64,000 nucleotides of DNA from Paenirhodobacter populi (lineage in GTDB: Bacteria > Pseudomonadota > Alphaproteobacteria > Rhodobacterales > Rhodobacteraceae): contig NZ_SAUZ01000012.1 of NCBI RefSeq assembly GCF_004022215.1, positions 1-64,000 on the forward strand, in the 5' to 3' direction. This document shows positions 53,892 through 62,874 of this stretch, in pieces. Each line of letters starts with the position of its first letter. The stretch's first letter is position 1. The notes beneath the pieces were generated by a model. The model was not told the DNA's origin, ran no database searches, and saw only the letters and a program-made list of their open reading frames with translations. The position numbers and the translations under genes are program-made.

Positions 53892-54893
53892 TCAGATTTG
53901 CGCATTGCGCCGCAGGACGCCGGAAAATGTCGCGAAAATGGCCAGAACCACCGAAAGCAGGATGAACGAGATCGCCGCCCCCTGCGGCCAGTTGAAGGCC
54001 TGGGTGAAGTTGCCCTCGATCACTGTGCCGAGCGTCACCCCCGCAGGGCCGCCCAGGATGCGCGGCTCCATGAAGGCGCCGACCACCGGCACGAAAATCA
54101 GCACCGATCCTGCAACCAGCCCGGGCGCTGCCATCAGTATCAGGATCTTGCCCTGAATGGTCCACCAGCGCGCCCAGAGCGCGGCCGCCGCCTCGATGAT
54201 CGCGTCGTCGATGGTCGAGAGCGCGATATAGCAGGTCAGGACCATATAGGGGATGTAGCCATGCACCAGCCCCAGAACGATGGCCGACCGGGTGTTGAGA
54301 AAACCGAGGGACGGTGCGCCCGGCCAGACCATCTGCACCAGCGCATCCATGAAACCGCCCTGCCGGATGACCATCGTCCAGGAGAACACCCGGATCAGGC
54401 CGTTGGTCCAGAACGGCAGCAGGATCAGGATCAGGAATACCGCCCGCGTCCGACCCAGACCCGAGCGCGTCAACGCCAGTGCCGCGAGAAAGCCGAAGAC
54501 CGCGCATAAAAGGGTCGTCGCCACGGCGATCTGAAAGGACCACAGTGCCACCTGCCACATATAGGGTTGCAGAAAGAAGACCTTGTACCGGTCAAGCCAG
54601 CCGATCGCACCTTCCTTCGGCACCACGAATTTCACCGGCAGTCCGCCATTGCGCACCGAGCGCACCGAGGGCCCGGACCAAGTCAGGCCCATGTCGAAAA
54701 CATTGGCGGCAAAGGCCTTGTTCCATTGGTCCTCGCTCGACCAAAGCGTGTGCAGGTTCGGCTTGACCGGGCGCGACATCGTCTTGACCGCGTCAAGATC
54801 GGCGGGGTTGTTCATATCCTGACCGGTAGCCAGCAGCGGATAGGGCATCCCCTGGAACGCGCCTTCGCTCAGCGAGAGCAGCGCCTCGATCGG
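53892..54893 (-). pseudogene. Chimeric remnant: binding-protein segment fused to a PotB-like permease
   Basis: The frame opens just after a TAG near 54893 (an ATG is at 54848). Its first 100 or so residues match the C-terminal lobe of a PotD-like binding protein (YPLLATGQDMNNPADLDAVK, then GLTWSGPSVRSVRN, VPKEGAIGWLDRY). It then runs without a break into a PotB-like permease from its second membrane helix (YMWQVALWSFQIAVATTLL) to the end (AAALWARWWTIQGKILILMA is the EAA loop). An in-frame deletion between adjacent binding-protein and permease genes explains this. The first membrane helix and the signal peptide are lost. Confidence 0.75.
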
Positions 54894-54897
54894 CTAG

Positions 54898-54904
54898 CGG
54901 ATCG
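54898..54904 (+). repeat. Inversion breakpoint microhomology, left copy
   Basis: CGGATCG at the 5' edge of the MFS C-terminal half; its exact reverse complement is at 60147-60153 at the 3' edge of the MFS N-terminal half. Confidence 0.45.
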
Positions 54905-55376
54905 CCAGAAACAGCGGCCGAAGGTTGCAGAACGACTTAGACAAGGCCTCGGCGGGCATTCTGCTCACCGCGATCTATGGCGGCGGCTTTCTCATGCAAT
55001 ATCCGTCGGCATGGCCGACGACCGGATGCGCAAGGCGCAGTTCCTGACCTTCGTCTCGGTCGTCTGGGCGGCGGTGTCGATCACGCTCGCCACACTGGAT
55101 TTCGGCATGGCGCATAGCTCGCTGATCATGCTGATGGCGCTCTGGGGCGGCCTGTCCTCGGCGCTCTATTCCACCTGCGTTGCCGATGCCTGCGAAAAGG
55201 TTGGCCCCGACGCGGTTATCCCGGTGATGAGCACGCTGCTCATCGCCTGGTCGATCGGTGCCGGTCTCGGGCCGCTGATGGCCATGCAGGGCGAGAGCGT
55301 ACGCGAGATGTTCGCTCTCGCCAGCGTTGCGACCTTGCTGTTCGCGGCCTTCGCCACATGCGCCACGCGCCGTTGA
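54898..55376 (+). pseudogene. MFS transporter, C-terminal half (split by inversion)
   Basis: Reads LQNDLDKASAGILLTAIYGG and GFLMQYP, then after a one-base frameshift near 55005 continues MADDRMRKAQFLTFVSVVWA to the stop at 55376, covering the last five or so helices of a YcaD-like MFS protein (ALWGGLSSALYSTCVADACE). There is no start codon. The missing N-terminal half lies on the opposite strand at 60147-60855, and together they make about 390 residues, a full-length YcaD-type transporter. Confidence 0.78.
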
Positions 55377-55382
55377 TCCGGC

Positions 55383-56684
55383 TCAGGACCGCAGATGCTC
55401 GCGCAGGGTGCGGCCTTCGTATTCCGTGCGGAACAGGCCGCGACGCTGCAATTCCGGCACGACGCTGTTACAGAATTCCTCGTAGCTCGCCGGTGCGACC
55501 AGCGGCGAGAGGATGAACCCGTCACAGGCGCCCGAGGTGAACAGATCCTCCAGTTGGTCCGCCACGGTCTTCGGTGAACCGACCAGCGTGTTCGTTGTCC
55601 CGTGTTTGGCCGCCTGACGGAAATCGACCTTTTCGGCCGAGGAATACTGCCGGATCAGATCGGCGGTGCCCTGCATCCCCTGATTGCCCATCGCCGCCTC
55701 GATCGGCTTCGAGCCATCGTAGCGGGTCATGTCCACGCCAAGCGAACTGGAAGCCGAGGCCAGCGACAGTTCATCGATGACGAGCGAATCCAGATATGCC
55801 TTGCGTTCCTCGGCGATGCTGTCGGTCTCGCCAATCACGCAGCTCGTCTGGACAAGGATGGCAAGGTCCCGGGCGGTGCGGCCGTATCGCTCCGTACGGC
55901 CCTTGAGATCGGTGTAGAAGGCCTGCATCTCGGCCTTGCCGCGCTGTGCGGCAAAGACCACCTCGGCCCAGCGGGCGGCAAATTCGCGTCCCCGCTCGGA
56001 CGCCCCCGCCTGCATCAATACGGGATGTCCCTGCGCGCTTTGCGGGATAGAGAGGGGGCCGCGCGTGCGCACCCACTCGCCCGCATAGTTCGCATAATGC
56101 ACCTTGGACGGATCGGCAAAGATGCCACGTTCCTTGTCCAGCACGAAGGCGTCCGGGTCCCAGCTATTCCACAACTTCATGATCGCCTCGACCACCTCGT
56201 CGGCGCGGTCGTAGCGGGCGTTCTTCTCGGGCAGGCCTTCGAGGCCGAAGTTCTGCGCCTCGAGATCGGTGGCCGAGGTGACGATGTTCCACGCCACCCG
56301 TCCTTTGCTGAGCACGTCGAGCGACAGCAGCGATCGTGCAAGATGGTAAGGGTTGAACAACGTCGTCGACAATGTCGCTCCGAGCCCGAGCCGCGAGGTC
56401 GCCGCCGCCATCACCGGCAACACCACCATCGGATCCAGAAAGCTGATCTGGCCCCCGTTGCGGACATAGGCGTCGAAGCCGCCGCCGTGGATATCATAGA
56501 GACCGAAGAGGTCGGCAAAGAAGCACCCGTCGAAGCGCGCCTCCTCCAGCCGCTTGGCCAGTGCGACATACCGCGAGGGCTCGAGGATATCATCGAGCCG
56601 CGCCTGGGGATGCCGCCAGCCTCCCGCATGCATCGCCGTCGGGCCGGTTTTCAGGTAGGCGACAAGGTGCATCTTGCGGGCCAT
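55383..56684 (-). CDS. LLM-class FMN-dependent monooxygenase (NtaA/SnaA/DszA family)
   Basis: 433 residues from the ATG at 56684 (AAGGAG 7 bases upstream); the frame is open to 56882 but without homology. The N-terminal KMHLVAYLKTGPTAMHAGGW, then VALAKRLEEARFDGCFFADL, GRVAWNIVTSATDLEAQNFG and YDRADEVVEAIMKLWNSWDP are the usual blocks of this bacterial-luciferase-like group, which cleaves or oxidises nitrilotriacetate, EDTA, sulfonates or sulfones using FMNH2. A separate flavin reductase is needed; none is adjacent. Divergent from the PucR gene. Substrate unknown. Confidence 0.9.
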   Translation of the reverse strand: MARKMHLVAYLKTGPTAMHAGGWRHPQARLDDILEPSRYVALAKRLEEARFDGCFFADLFGLYDIHGGGFDAYVRNGGQISFLDPMVVLPVMAAATSRLGLGATLSTTLFNPYHLARSLLSLDVLSKGRVAWNIVTSATDLEAQNFGLEGLPEKNARYDRADEVVEAIMKLWNSWDPDAFVLDKERGIFADPSKVHYANYAGEWVRTRGPLSIPQSAQGHPVLMQAGASERGREFAARWAEVVFAAQRGKAEMQAFYTDLKGRTERYGRTARDLAILVQTSCVIGETDSIAEERKAYLDSLVIDELSLASASSSLGVDMTRYDGSKPIEAAMGNQGMQGTADLIRQYSSAEKVDFRQAAKHGTTNTLVGSPKTVADQLEDLFTSGACDGFILSPLVAPASYEEFCNSVVPELQRRGLFRTEYEGRTLREHLRS

Positions 56685-57026
56685 TTGGGGGACTCCTTGA
56701 GAGGTTCCGTCGTTTCTCGCACAGACTAGGCGACAAACCCGGCTCCGGCATCCCCCGAACAGGTCCATTGCAGAAGGGCTTCTTCGTCCGAAGCGTAGGA
56801 AAGTCCGCAGGAGCCTGCTCGGTTCGCGGGCAATTCCATTCGGGAACCGCCGCCTTTGCGGGCACCGACGGGGGATGGGCACCGCCGCGGCCTAAATTCG
56901 TTGGCATACATGCATCTTTTTGCCGAACACTCGAATGCAGGGGAGGATCCCTGGCTGCGAAGGGGGTGAATCGATGGCTGTCGACCATGGTATCGAAAGG
57001 CCCGCCGCATCCGGGCGGGAGCTGTC
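56685..57026. promoter_or_regulatory. Divergent intergenic region between LLM monooxygenase and PucR genes
   Basis: 342 bases holding the promoters of both genes. The only distinctive element seen is an AT-rich patch near 56904-56925 (GGCATACATGCATCTTTTTG). No open frame here looks coding. Confidence 0.4.
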
Positions 57027-58802
57027 ATGCCGGTGATGGAGCTGCCCGCTGCGCGCACCCTGCGCCGCATGGCCGAGACGCTGAACGCCTGCCCCGACCC
57101 GGCTGGGATCCTCAGCCAGCTTGTCGAGGCAATCTGCCGCAATACCGGCTGGACCACGGCTGGCGTGATGTGCATCGAGGAAAACGACGGAGTGGCCTTG
57201 GTGATCGCGCGGTACAATCCGAACCGGATCGGGCCGCCTCTGAACGATCGCTGGACGCTTGCCACCAGCCCGACACGGATGGCGTTGATCCACAACGCCC
57301 CGGTGCTGATCCCCGACGCCCAGACCGACGATGACTTTCCCGGCTACCGCGACGAGGCGCGGGAACGTGACTACCGTTCGGTTGCGGTGCTGCCGCTCGG
57401 CTGCTGCGACGGTCACGGGCGCCAGATGGTACTTTCGGTGCAATCGCCGCGGGTGATGACGCCCGCGGACTATGACCTGTCCTTCATCGAGGCGCTTGCG
57501 GGCCTTGCGGCGATCGCGCTCGAAAAACTCTACCGGCTGGAGGAGGAACAGGCGGTCACCTTCCGGGCGCAGGCCGCGCGCATACGCCGCGAGGAGATGC
57601 TACGCAACGCGCTGGCCGAAGATTCGTTGTCACTCATCGCGGGCGAGGTCGCGACGCTGTTCGATTGTCCGGTGCTGATCGTCGATCTGGACGGATCCGA
57701 GATCGTCCCCGGCCGTTCGCCCGACCCCGAGACGTTGTCCGACGCGGACTGGGCACGGGCGGTGGCGGGTCCGGCGCGGCGTGACATTCTGCGACTGGCG
57801 CGTCATGGCGGATGCGGCGCGCCACGGTTCAGCGAGGCGGTGCTCGATTGCGGCGGCCGGCGTCTGGTCGTGCCGGCGCAGCGCGTGGCCATCGAGGTCG
57901 ATGGTCATCTCACAGGCGCGCTGATCCTGTTCGGCGCGCCCGGGACACCAGCCCCCGATGCCGAGGAAGTCGAGACGGCGCGGATGGTGCTGGGCGTGCA
58001 GATGCTGCGCAGCCATGTGCGGTTCCGCAATGCGACCGAAACCTCGGGTGAGCTTTACGCGGAAATCGTTGCCGGTGGCTGCCGCGATCTGCGGGCACTT
58101 GGCGGGCGGATGCGGCGGCTGGGGATGAACCCCGACGCCCCCGCGCGGCTGATCGCGATCGACCTGACCGACGAAAACGCCGAAATGGCAACGGATCTGC
58201 TCAACGTCCTGCGCCGTGCGATGGGACGTCAGCCCGAACCCGCCTGCGCCGCGCTCGTCGACGGTATGATCCTGTGCCACATTGAAGACCCCGCGGGCGC
58301 TGGCGAACCACCGTTGATCCGCCGGCTCATCGATGAGACGCAGTGGTTTTTGGGCCGCCGGCCAGTGGCCGTCTCGGGGCGGATCTGTACCGCGCTGACC
58401 GATTACGCAGCGGTCTGGGCGGAATGTCGGCGCATCGCAGCACTGGCGAGACAGTTCGGGCGCGAAGGACTGCTGTCGGCGCGCGATTTCGGCCCCTATC
58501 CGATGCTGCTCGCCGCCGCCGGAACTGGCGAGGTGCGCGAGTTCGTCGAAATCTCGGTGGGGGCGATCCTGCGCCACGACCGCAGCCATGGCACGCAATA
58601 CCTCGCCACGCTGGCGTCCTTCCTCGATCAGGGATGCCGCCATCAGGCCTGTGCCGATGCGCTCGGGCTGCATGTGACGACGCTGCGCTACCGCCTGGCA
58701 CGGCTGAGCGATTTGTTCGGTATCGACTTGTCGGTGCCCGAAGCGCGGTTCTCGCTGGGGCTTGCGATCCGGCTGTCCGGCGTGGGCGCGGCACCCGCCT
58801 GA
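57027..58802 (+). CDS. PucR/CdaR-family regulator with N-terminal GAF domain
   Basis: 591 residues. A GAF-like sensor domain occupies about 25-165 (SVAVLPLGCCDGHGRQMVLS), a middle region about 200-400 resembles the GGDEF-like CdaR part, and the C-terminal PucR HTH lies at about 525-580 (FLDQGCRHQACADALGLHVT, TLRYRLARLSDLFGIDL). Such regulators usually activate neighbouring catabolic genes in response to a metabolite. The divergent flavin monooxygenase, or the decayed proV-type transporter downstream, is the likely target. Confidence 0.88.
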   Translation: MPVMELPAARTLRRMAETLNACPDPAGILSQLVEAICRNTGWTTAGVMCIEENDGVALVIARYNPNRIGPPLNDRWTLATSPTRMALIHNAPVLIPDAQTDDDFPGYRDEARERDYRSVAVLPLGCCDGHGRQMVLSVQSPRVMTPADYDLSFIEALAGLAAIALEKLYRLEEEQAVTFRAQAARIRREEMLRNALAEDSLSLIAGEVATLFDCPVLIVDLDGSEIVPGRSPDPETLSDADWARAVAGPARRDILRLARHGGCGAPRFSEAVLDCGGRRLVVPAQRVAIEVDGHLTGALILFGAPGTPAPDAEEVETARMVLGVQMLRSHVRFRNATETSGELYAEIVAGGCRDLRALGGRMRRLGMNPDAPARLIAIDLTDENAEMATDLLNVLRRAMGRQPEPACAALVDGMILCHIEDPAGAGEPPLIRRLIDETQWFLGRRPVAVSGRICTALTDYAAVWAECRRIAALARQFGREGLLSARDFGPYPMLLAAAGTGEVREFVEISVGAILRHDRSHGTQYLATLASFLDQGCRHQACADALGLHVTTLRYRLARLSDLFGIDLSVPEARFSLGLAIRLSGVGAAPA

Positions 58803-58997
58803 ACGGACCGGAACCCCGCTGCTCGGGTCCTGAGGAAAGAACCTCCGTCGGCTGCACCGCGGCATAGGAAGACGTCATTGCCAGCGGCGCCGAAACTGCC
58901 CCGAGGAAACCCATATCCGGGATGCAGGAATCGGCATCCCGGCAGGCAACGGGGACGTGGGCCTGAAACAACAGGGACAACAGGAAGGACGCACCGG

Positions 58998-60039
58998 CTG
59001 ACGGTCGAGGACATCTACAAGATTTTCGGACATGCTCCGCAACAGGCACTGGCCCGGCTGCGCGAAGGCGGCAGCAAACAGAGCGTGCTGGCCGCGAGCG
59101 GGCATGTCGTCGGACTGAACGATGTCTCGCTCTCGATCCCGGTATACGGTGACGGGGCTGTCGGGTTCGGGAAATCTACGCTCGCGCGTTGCCTCAACCG
59201 ACTGATAGAGTCGGATGCAGAACGTATTCTTCTTGATGGCGAGGACATCTTGCAGGCCGGCGCGGACCGCCTGCGCGAAATCCGCCGGGCCCGCATCGCC
59301 ATGGTGTTCCAGCATTTCGCCCTGCTGCCGAACAAGAGTGTTGTCGAAAACGTCGAATTCGGGCTCAAACTGCATGGCGTGCCGCGCACCGAACGCTGTG
59401 CCAAGGCACGGGAGATGCTTGATATCGTCGGCCTCGCGGAATGGAGCGACCGGCCCAACGCCGCGCTCAGCAGCGGCATGCGCCAGCGTGTCGGCCTTGC
59501 GCGCGCAAGGCCGATGCCGATCTGCTGATCATGGACGAGGCGTTCAGCGCGCTCGACCCACTGATCTGCACCGAGATGCAGGACGAGTTGCTGCGGCTGC
59601 AGAAGATGCTGAAGAAGACCATCGTCTTCATCACTCACGACTTTCAGGAAGCCGTTCGGATCGGCACCCGGATCGCGATCATGGCCGAGGGCCGGGTGAT
59701 GCGCGAAGGCACTCCGCAAGACATCGTCGAGGCGCCAGGCAGCGACTATGTGGCGGCCTTCACCCGGGGGGCCGATCGCAGCCGCCTGTTCGACGCGCGC
59801 ACGGTGATGGCTCCGCCCGGAACCCCTTCGCGCTTCGCACTTGATGCCGCGGGGCGCCTTCTGGGCGCGGCCGACGGCGGGCCACCTCTCACCGTTGCGC
59901 CCGGCGCCAACCTGGCCGAAGTCGCGGCAGCCTGCCTAGCGACCGACCTGTCGCCGTCATAGACGCGGACGGCAGGTTCCTCGGCGAAATCGACATCGGG
60001 CGGCTGCTTGCCTGCATCGGCGGACGCCATGCCGCGTGA
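58998..60039 (+). pseudogene. Glycine betaine/choline-type ABC ATPase (ProV-like), degraded
   Basis: Homology starts LTVEDIYKIFGHAPQQALAR with CTG where the start ATG would be. The P-loop region reads VYGDGAVGFGKST instead of MGLSGSGKST, and the signature is LSSGMRQRVGLARA. A frameshift near 59513 precedes LLIMDEAFSALDPLICTEMQ, and another near 59950 precedes the last CBS-like segment AVIDADGRFLGEIDIGRLLA. Damaged start, Walker A and two frameshifts make it non-functional. Followed by the first residues of a ProW-like permease. Confidence 0.85.
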
Positions 60040-60072
60040 CCGGAACGCGGACCGAATCAGACAAGGACGGAC

Positions 60073-60150
60073 ATGTTCCATACCGACGATCTTTATGTAA
60101 TTCCCCTCGACGAATGGGTCAGCCTCATGGTCGAATGGATCGCCACCGAT
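60073..60150 (+). pseudogene. ProW-like permease, N-terminal stub
   Basis: MFHTDDLYVIPLDEWVSLMV and EWIATD are typical of the N-terminus of betaine permeases encoded right after proV. The homology stops at the inversion breakpoint, after which the frame reads antisense through the MFS half-gene. No membrane helices remain. Confidence 0.6.
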
Positions 60151-60153
60151 CCG
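60147..60153 (-). repeat. Inversion breakpoint microhomology, right copy
   Basis: CGATCCG on the plus strand, reverse complement of 54898-54904, at the point where the MFS N-terminal half ends and the proW stub begins. Confidence 0.45.
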
Positions 60154-60855
60154 AAGAGCGGCGCGAAGGTGAAGACCGGACCGCCAGGCAGCCCCGATGC
60201 CGCGCAGCCGAGCGTGGCGGTCGGCACCCCGCGCAGCATCAGGCGCAAACCCATCCGTTCGGCCGAGAGCACCACCGGCTTGCCCTTCGGGCGCACTGCG
60301 GGAGCGAGCAGGATCGGCACGCAGGCGGCAACTGCGCCAGCGGCGCTGAGGATGAACAGCCCGGGTCCCTTGATCGCAAGGATCTGCGGAGTGAGCGGTG
60401 CCAGCACCAGCGCGACCCGTGCCATCAGCGCGCTGAGCGCGAAGGACCGGCCGTGGCTGCCCTCGGGCGCGAGCTGGCCGACCCAGGCCTCGGGCAGGGT
60501 GAAGATTGCGGCGATGGCAATCCCGGTCAGGAACCGCAAGGCGATCCAGCCGCCTGGCGTTTCGGCGGTGATCATCGCAAGAACCGTCAGCGCGCAGGCG
60601 ACAGCCGCCAGAACGAAGGTCCGCCCTGCGCCCATGCCGCGCACCACTGCAGCCCGCCCCGAATCCCCGTGCATCGACCGAACCGACAAGACCGATCATG
60701 CGCGTTTCGAAGCCCTCGAACGTCATTCTGAGCGGCACGATCGTATGCAGGAGCCCGGTCGAACTCTGCATGAGGGCTCCACCCAGCATCACCGGCAGCA
60801 GCCAGCCGAGGCCCCGCATTCCGGCCTGCGGCCGGTTGGGTCCGGCGATGCTCAT
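60147..60855 (-). pseudogene. MFS transporter, N-terminal half (split by inversion)
   Basis: Starts MSIAGPNRPQAGMRGLGWLL at 60855 and runs MLGGALMQSSTGLLHTIVPL through FEGFETRMIGLVGSV. One frameshift near 60640-60700 leads to GAGRTFVLAAVACALTVLAM, ALRFLTGIAIAAIFTLPEAW and PGGPVFTFAPLFG, where it breaks off. This is about 235 residues covering the first half of a YcaD-like MFS transporter. The matching second half is at 54898-55376 on the other strand. Confidence 0.78.
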
Positions 60856-61312
60856 GTCGGTTTCCCCGCATGAATCCGCGGCTCCCGGGCCACGGGTGGG
60901 CGGGAGATGGGCGAGACATGTAACGGCATGGGGAAACCCTGATGATGGTGCCGTATCATATGCCACCACCGCACGCGTATCTTCCACTGAAGTGATGCGT
61001 TGCATGGAATTTTCTTCCGTCGGATGCGCGGGATTGGGCCTCTCCCGTAATCCCCCTCAGGTCCGGGGCGGCCGTGGGCCGACACAGTGGGAAGGATGCA
61101 GGAAGGTGGCGACAGTGAGAAAGACTATGCCTCGGCAAAGCCGGGTTTCGCGCGCAGAGCACAGAATACGAAGGGCCGTTCCGCGGAAGCCAGGAGACCC
61201 TCGTCCCCGAGGACGGTGGGTGTTAGGCTGTGGGTAAACCGATCTGGACAGGCGGCACCATGATTTTCAGCCTACGGATCTTGCTGGATCCGAAATCCCG
61301 CGGAGCCGGGCG
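60856..61312. other. Intergenic region without recognised genes
   Basis: 457 bases between the broken MFS gene and the MocA-like gene. A loose palindrome TGGTG...CACCA around TATCATAT lies near 60945-60968 and could be an old operator. Open frames here are short and not family-like. Confidence 0.4.
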
Positions 61313-61870
61313 ATGACGCGGACCCTTGGCGTGCTTCTGGCGGGGGGGGCATCGCGCCGGTTCGGTGCGCAGGACAAATTGCTTGCCATGCTGCACGGCA
61401 CGCCGCTGATCTTGCACGCGGCCCGCACTCTGATGGCGGCGGGCTGTTCCGAAACGGTGGCCGTGGTGTCGTCGGAAGCCGTCGCGGCGCTGCTGCCGGC
61501 GGGAATGCGGTCAATCCGCGTGGCACCGGATCAGCCGATGTCGATGTCGTTCCGGGCTGCGGTCGCCCATGCGCAACAATGCGGAGCCGGGCGGGCGCTG
61601 ATCTGCCTCGGGGATATGCCGCGGGTCCGGCCCGCGACGCTTGCTGCATTGCTTGCGCGACCGCAGGGGTCGGCTGCTTGTCGGCTGGGCACGGTGCGCA
61701 TGCCCCCGGTGCTGCTCGATGCGCGTGACTACGAGGCCGGGTTGCAGGCCCAGGGTGATGCCGGTGCGCGCGGGGTGATCGCCGGGCTGCTGTCCGAGGC
61801 ATTGATCGAACTCGATGCGGGAGAGGCCAGCGATGTCGACACACCCGAACAACTGGCCCGTCTGCGCTGA
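61313..61870 (+). CDS. MobA/MocA-like nucleotidyltransferase (molybdenum cofactor)
   Basis: 185 residues. Nucleotide-binding N-terminus LGVLLAGGASRRFGAQDKLL, then LICLGDMPRVRPATLAALLA and the C-terminal DVDTPEQLARL are typical of MocA-type CTP:molybdopterin cytidylyltransferases, which make the cytosine-dinucleotide Moco used by xanthine-dehydrogenase-family hydroxylases. GTP-type (MobA) use cannot be excluded. NicB at 40-43 kb is a plausible client; the two lie 18 kb apart. Preceded by GGAG. Confidence 0.8.
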   Translation: MTRTLGVLLAGGASRRFGAQDKLLAMLHGTPLILHAARTLMAAGCSETVAVVSSEAVAALLPAGMRSIRVAPDQPMSMSFRAAVAHAQQCGAGRALICLGDMPRVRPATLAALLARPQGSAACRLGTVRMPPVLLDARDYEAGLQAQGDAGARGVIAGLLSEALIELDAGEASDVDTPEQLARLR

Positions 61871-61970
61871 TCCCGGCGTCGTACCGCGCGTGCCTTGACG
61901 GATTTCCGTATGACCCGGTTCAGGCCCCTGATCGCTGGCTATACGATCGGCTTGACGAACAGCGGCACCT

Positions 61971-62855
61971 TTACCACCGCGTGTAGCGGGTTTCCGGCTG
62001 CGCGGTCAGCTGATCGTGACAACCGCAGGGGCAGGTCGGCTGCAGGGCTGCAATCATCTCCAGCGCAAGTCTTGAGGTCCGGGCCTGCAAACCTGACAGC
62101 ACGTCCTGTTGCAACAACGCACCACTGGTCCGGTCGAGATAATCGTTCATCCCCGCGGTCACATAGGCAATCGGCACGAAACAGGCGCCGATCTCGCGTG
62201 CCAGTGTCGCCTCGACGGCGAGCGAGTGGTTGATCACATCGGCCCCAAGCGAGCGAAAGGCCATGGCCTCGGCGGGAGTGGTCAGGCGGGGACCGTAGGA
62301 ATGACCTGCAACCAACCCCTGCTCGATCCCATGCACCCGACGTCCTTCGGGCCAGTGCCGCCCGGCGGTCGCTGCAAGTATTGCCGCGCCGTCGGAGCAA
62401 ATGATCCGCTTGCCGCTCGCGTCGAAACGCTGGCGCCCCGGCAGCAGCGAATAGGGGGTCTGGGTCAGTTCGATCACATCGGCGGGGATCACCAGATCGC
62501 CCGGCTGGATCGCGCGGTTCACCGCACCAAGCGTGGAGCAGGCCACGATCCGGCGCACACCCGCCTGTTGCAGCACCCAGTAGGCACGACGGTGGCAGCT
62601 ATGGTCGATCTCGTCACGCGGATTGCCGTGCGAATACATGCACAGCACTTGCCGATTCTGCCCGTCGGCAGTGATCGCGCCGTCGAACTCCATGAGTTTC
62701 CAGTTGTTGCTTGGTCCCCAGGGGGTGGCATAGCTGAGATCCCGGGCGAGGAGGCGTACGCCTTCAACCCCGACATCTTCGGGCACGGCAATGCCCCAGT
62801 TTGCCGATCCGGTGATGAGCGCGAAGTCCACCTGCGGAATCGTTGCACTTGTCAT
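61971..62855 (-). CDS. mtnP: S-methyl-5'-thioadenosine phosphorylase-like nucleoside phosphorylase
   Basis: 294 residues, PNP/MTAP fold (COG0005). MYSHGNPRDEIDHSCHRRAY, VACSTLGAVNRAIQPGDLVI and INHSLAVEATLAREIGACFV correspond to the phosphate, purine and ribose segments of MTAP. The family phosphorolyses MTA, a by-product of polyamine synthesis, or a purine nucleoside. The Met of the usual NMTxxPEAxLARE is altered to NHSLAVEATLARE, so specificity may differ. The C-terminus carries an unusual CPCGCH. Last gene of an operon with polyamine-type permeases, 19 bases after the PotC-like gene. Confidence 0.8.
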   Translation of the reverse strand: MTSATIPQVDFALITGSANWGIAVPEDVGVEGVRLLARDLSYATPWGPSNNWKLMEFDGAITADGQNRQVLCMYSHGNPRDEIDHSCHRRAYWVLQQAGVRRIVACSTLGAVNRAIQPGDLVIPADVIELTQTPYSLLPGRQRFDASGKRIICSDGAAILAATAGRHWPEGRRVHGIEQGLVAGHSYGPRLTTPAEAMAFRSLGADVINHSLAVEATLAREIGACFVPIAYVTAGMNDYLDRTSGALLQQDVLSGLQARTSRLALEMIAALQPTCPCGCHDQLTAQPETRYTRW

Positions 62856-62874
62856 TCTGGTTGGTCTCCGAAGG

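Noticed and set aside
60073-60873. 266-residue plus-strand frame starting as ProW
   Set aside because: Only the first 26 or so residues are ProW-like; the rest is antisense to the MFS half-gene, so it is a stub, not a gene.
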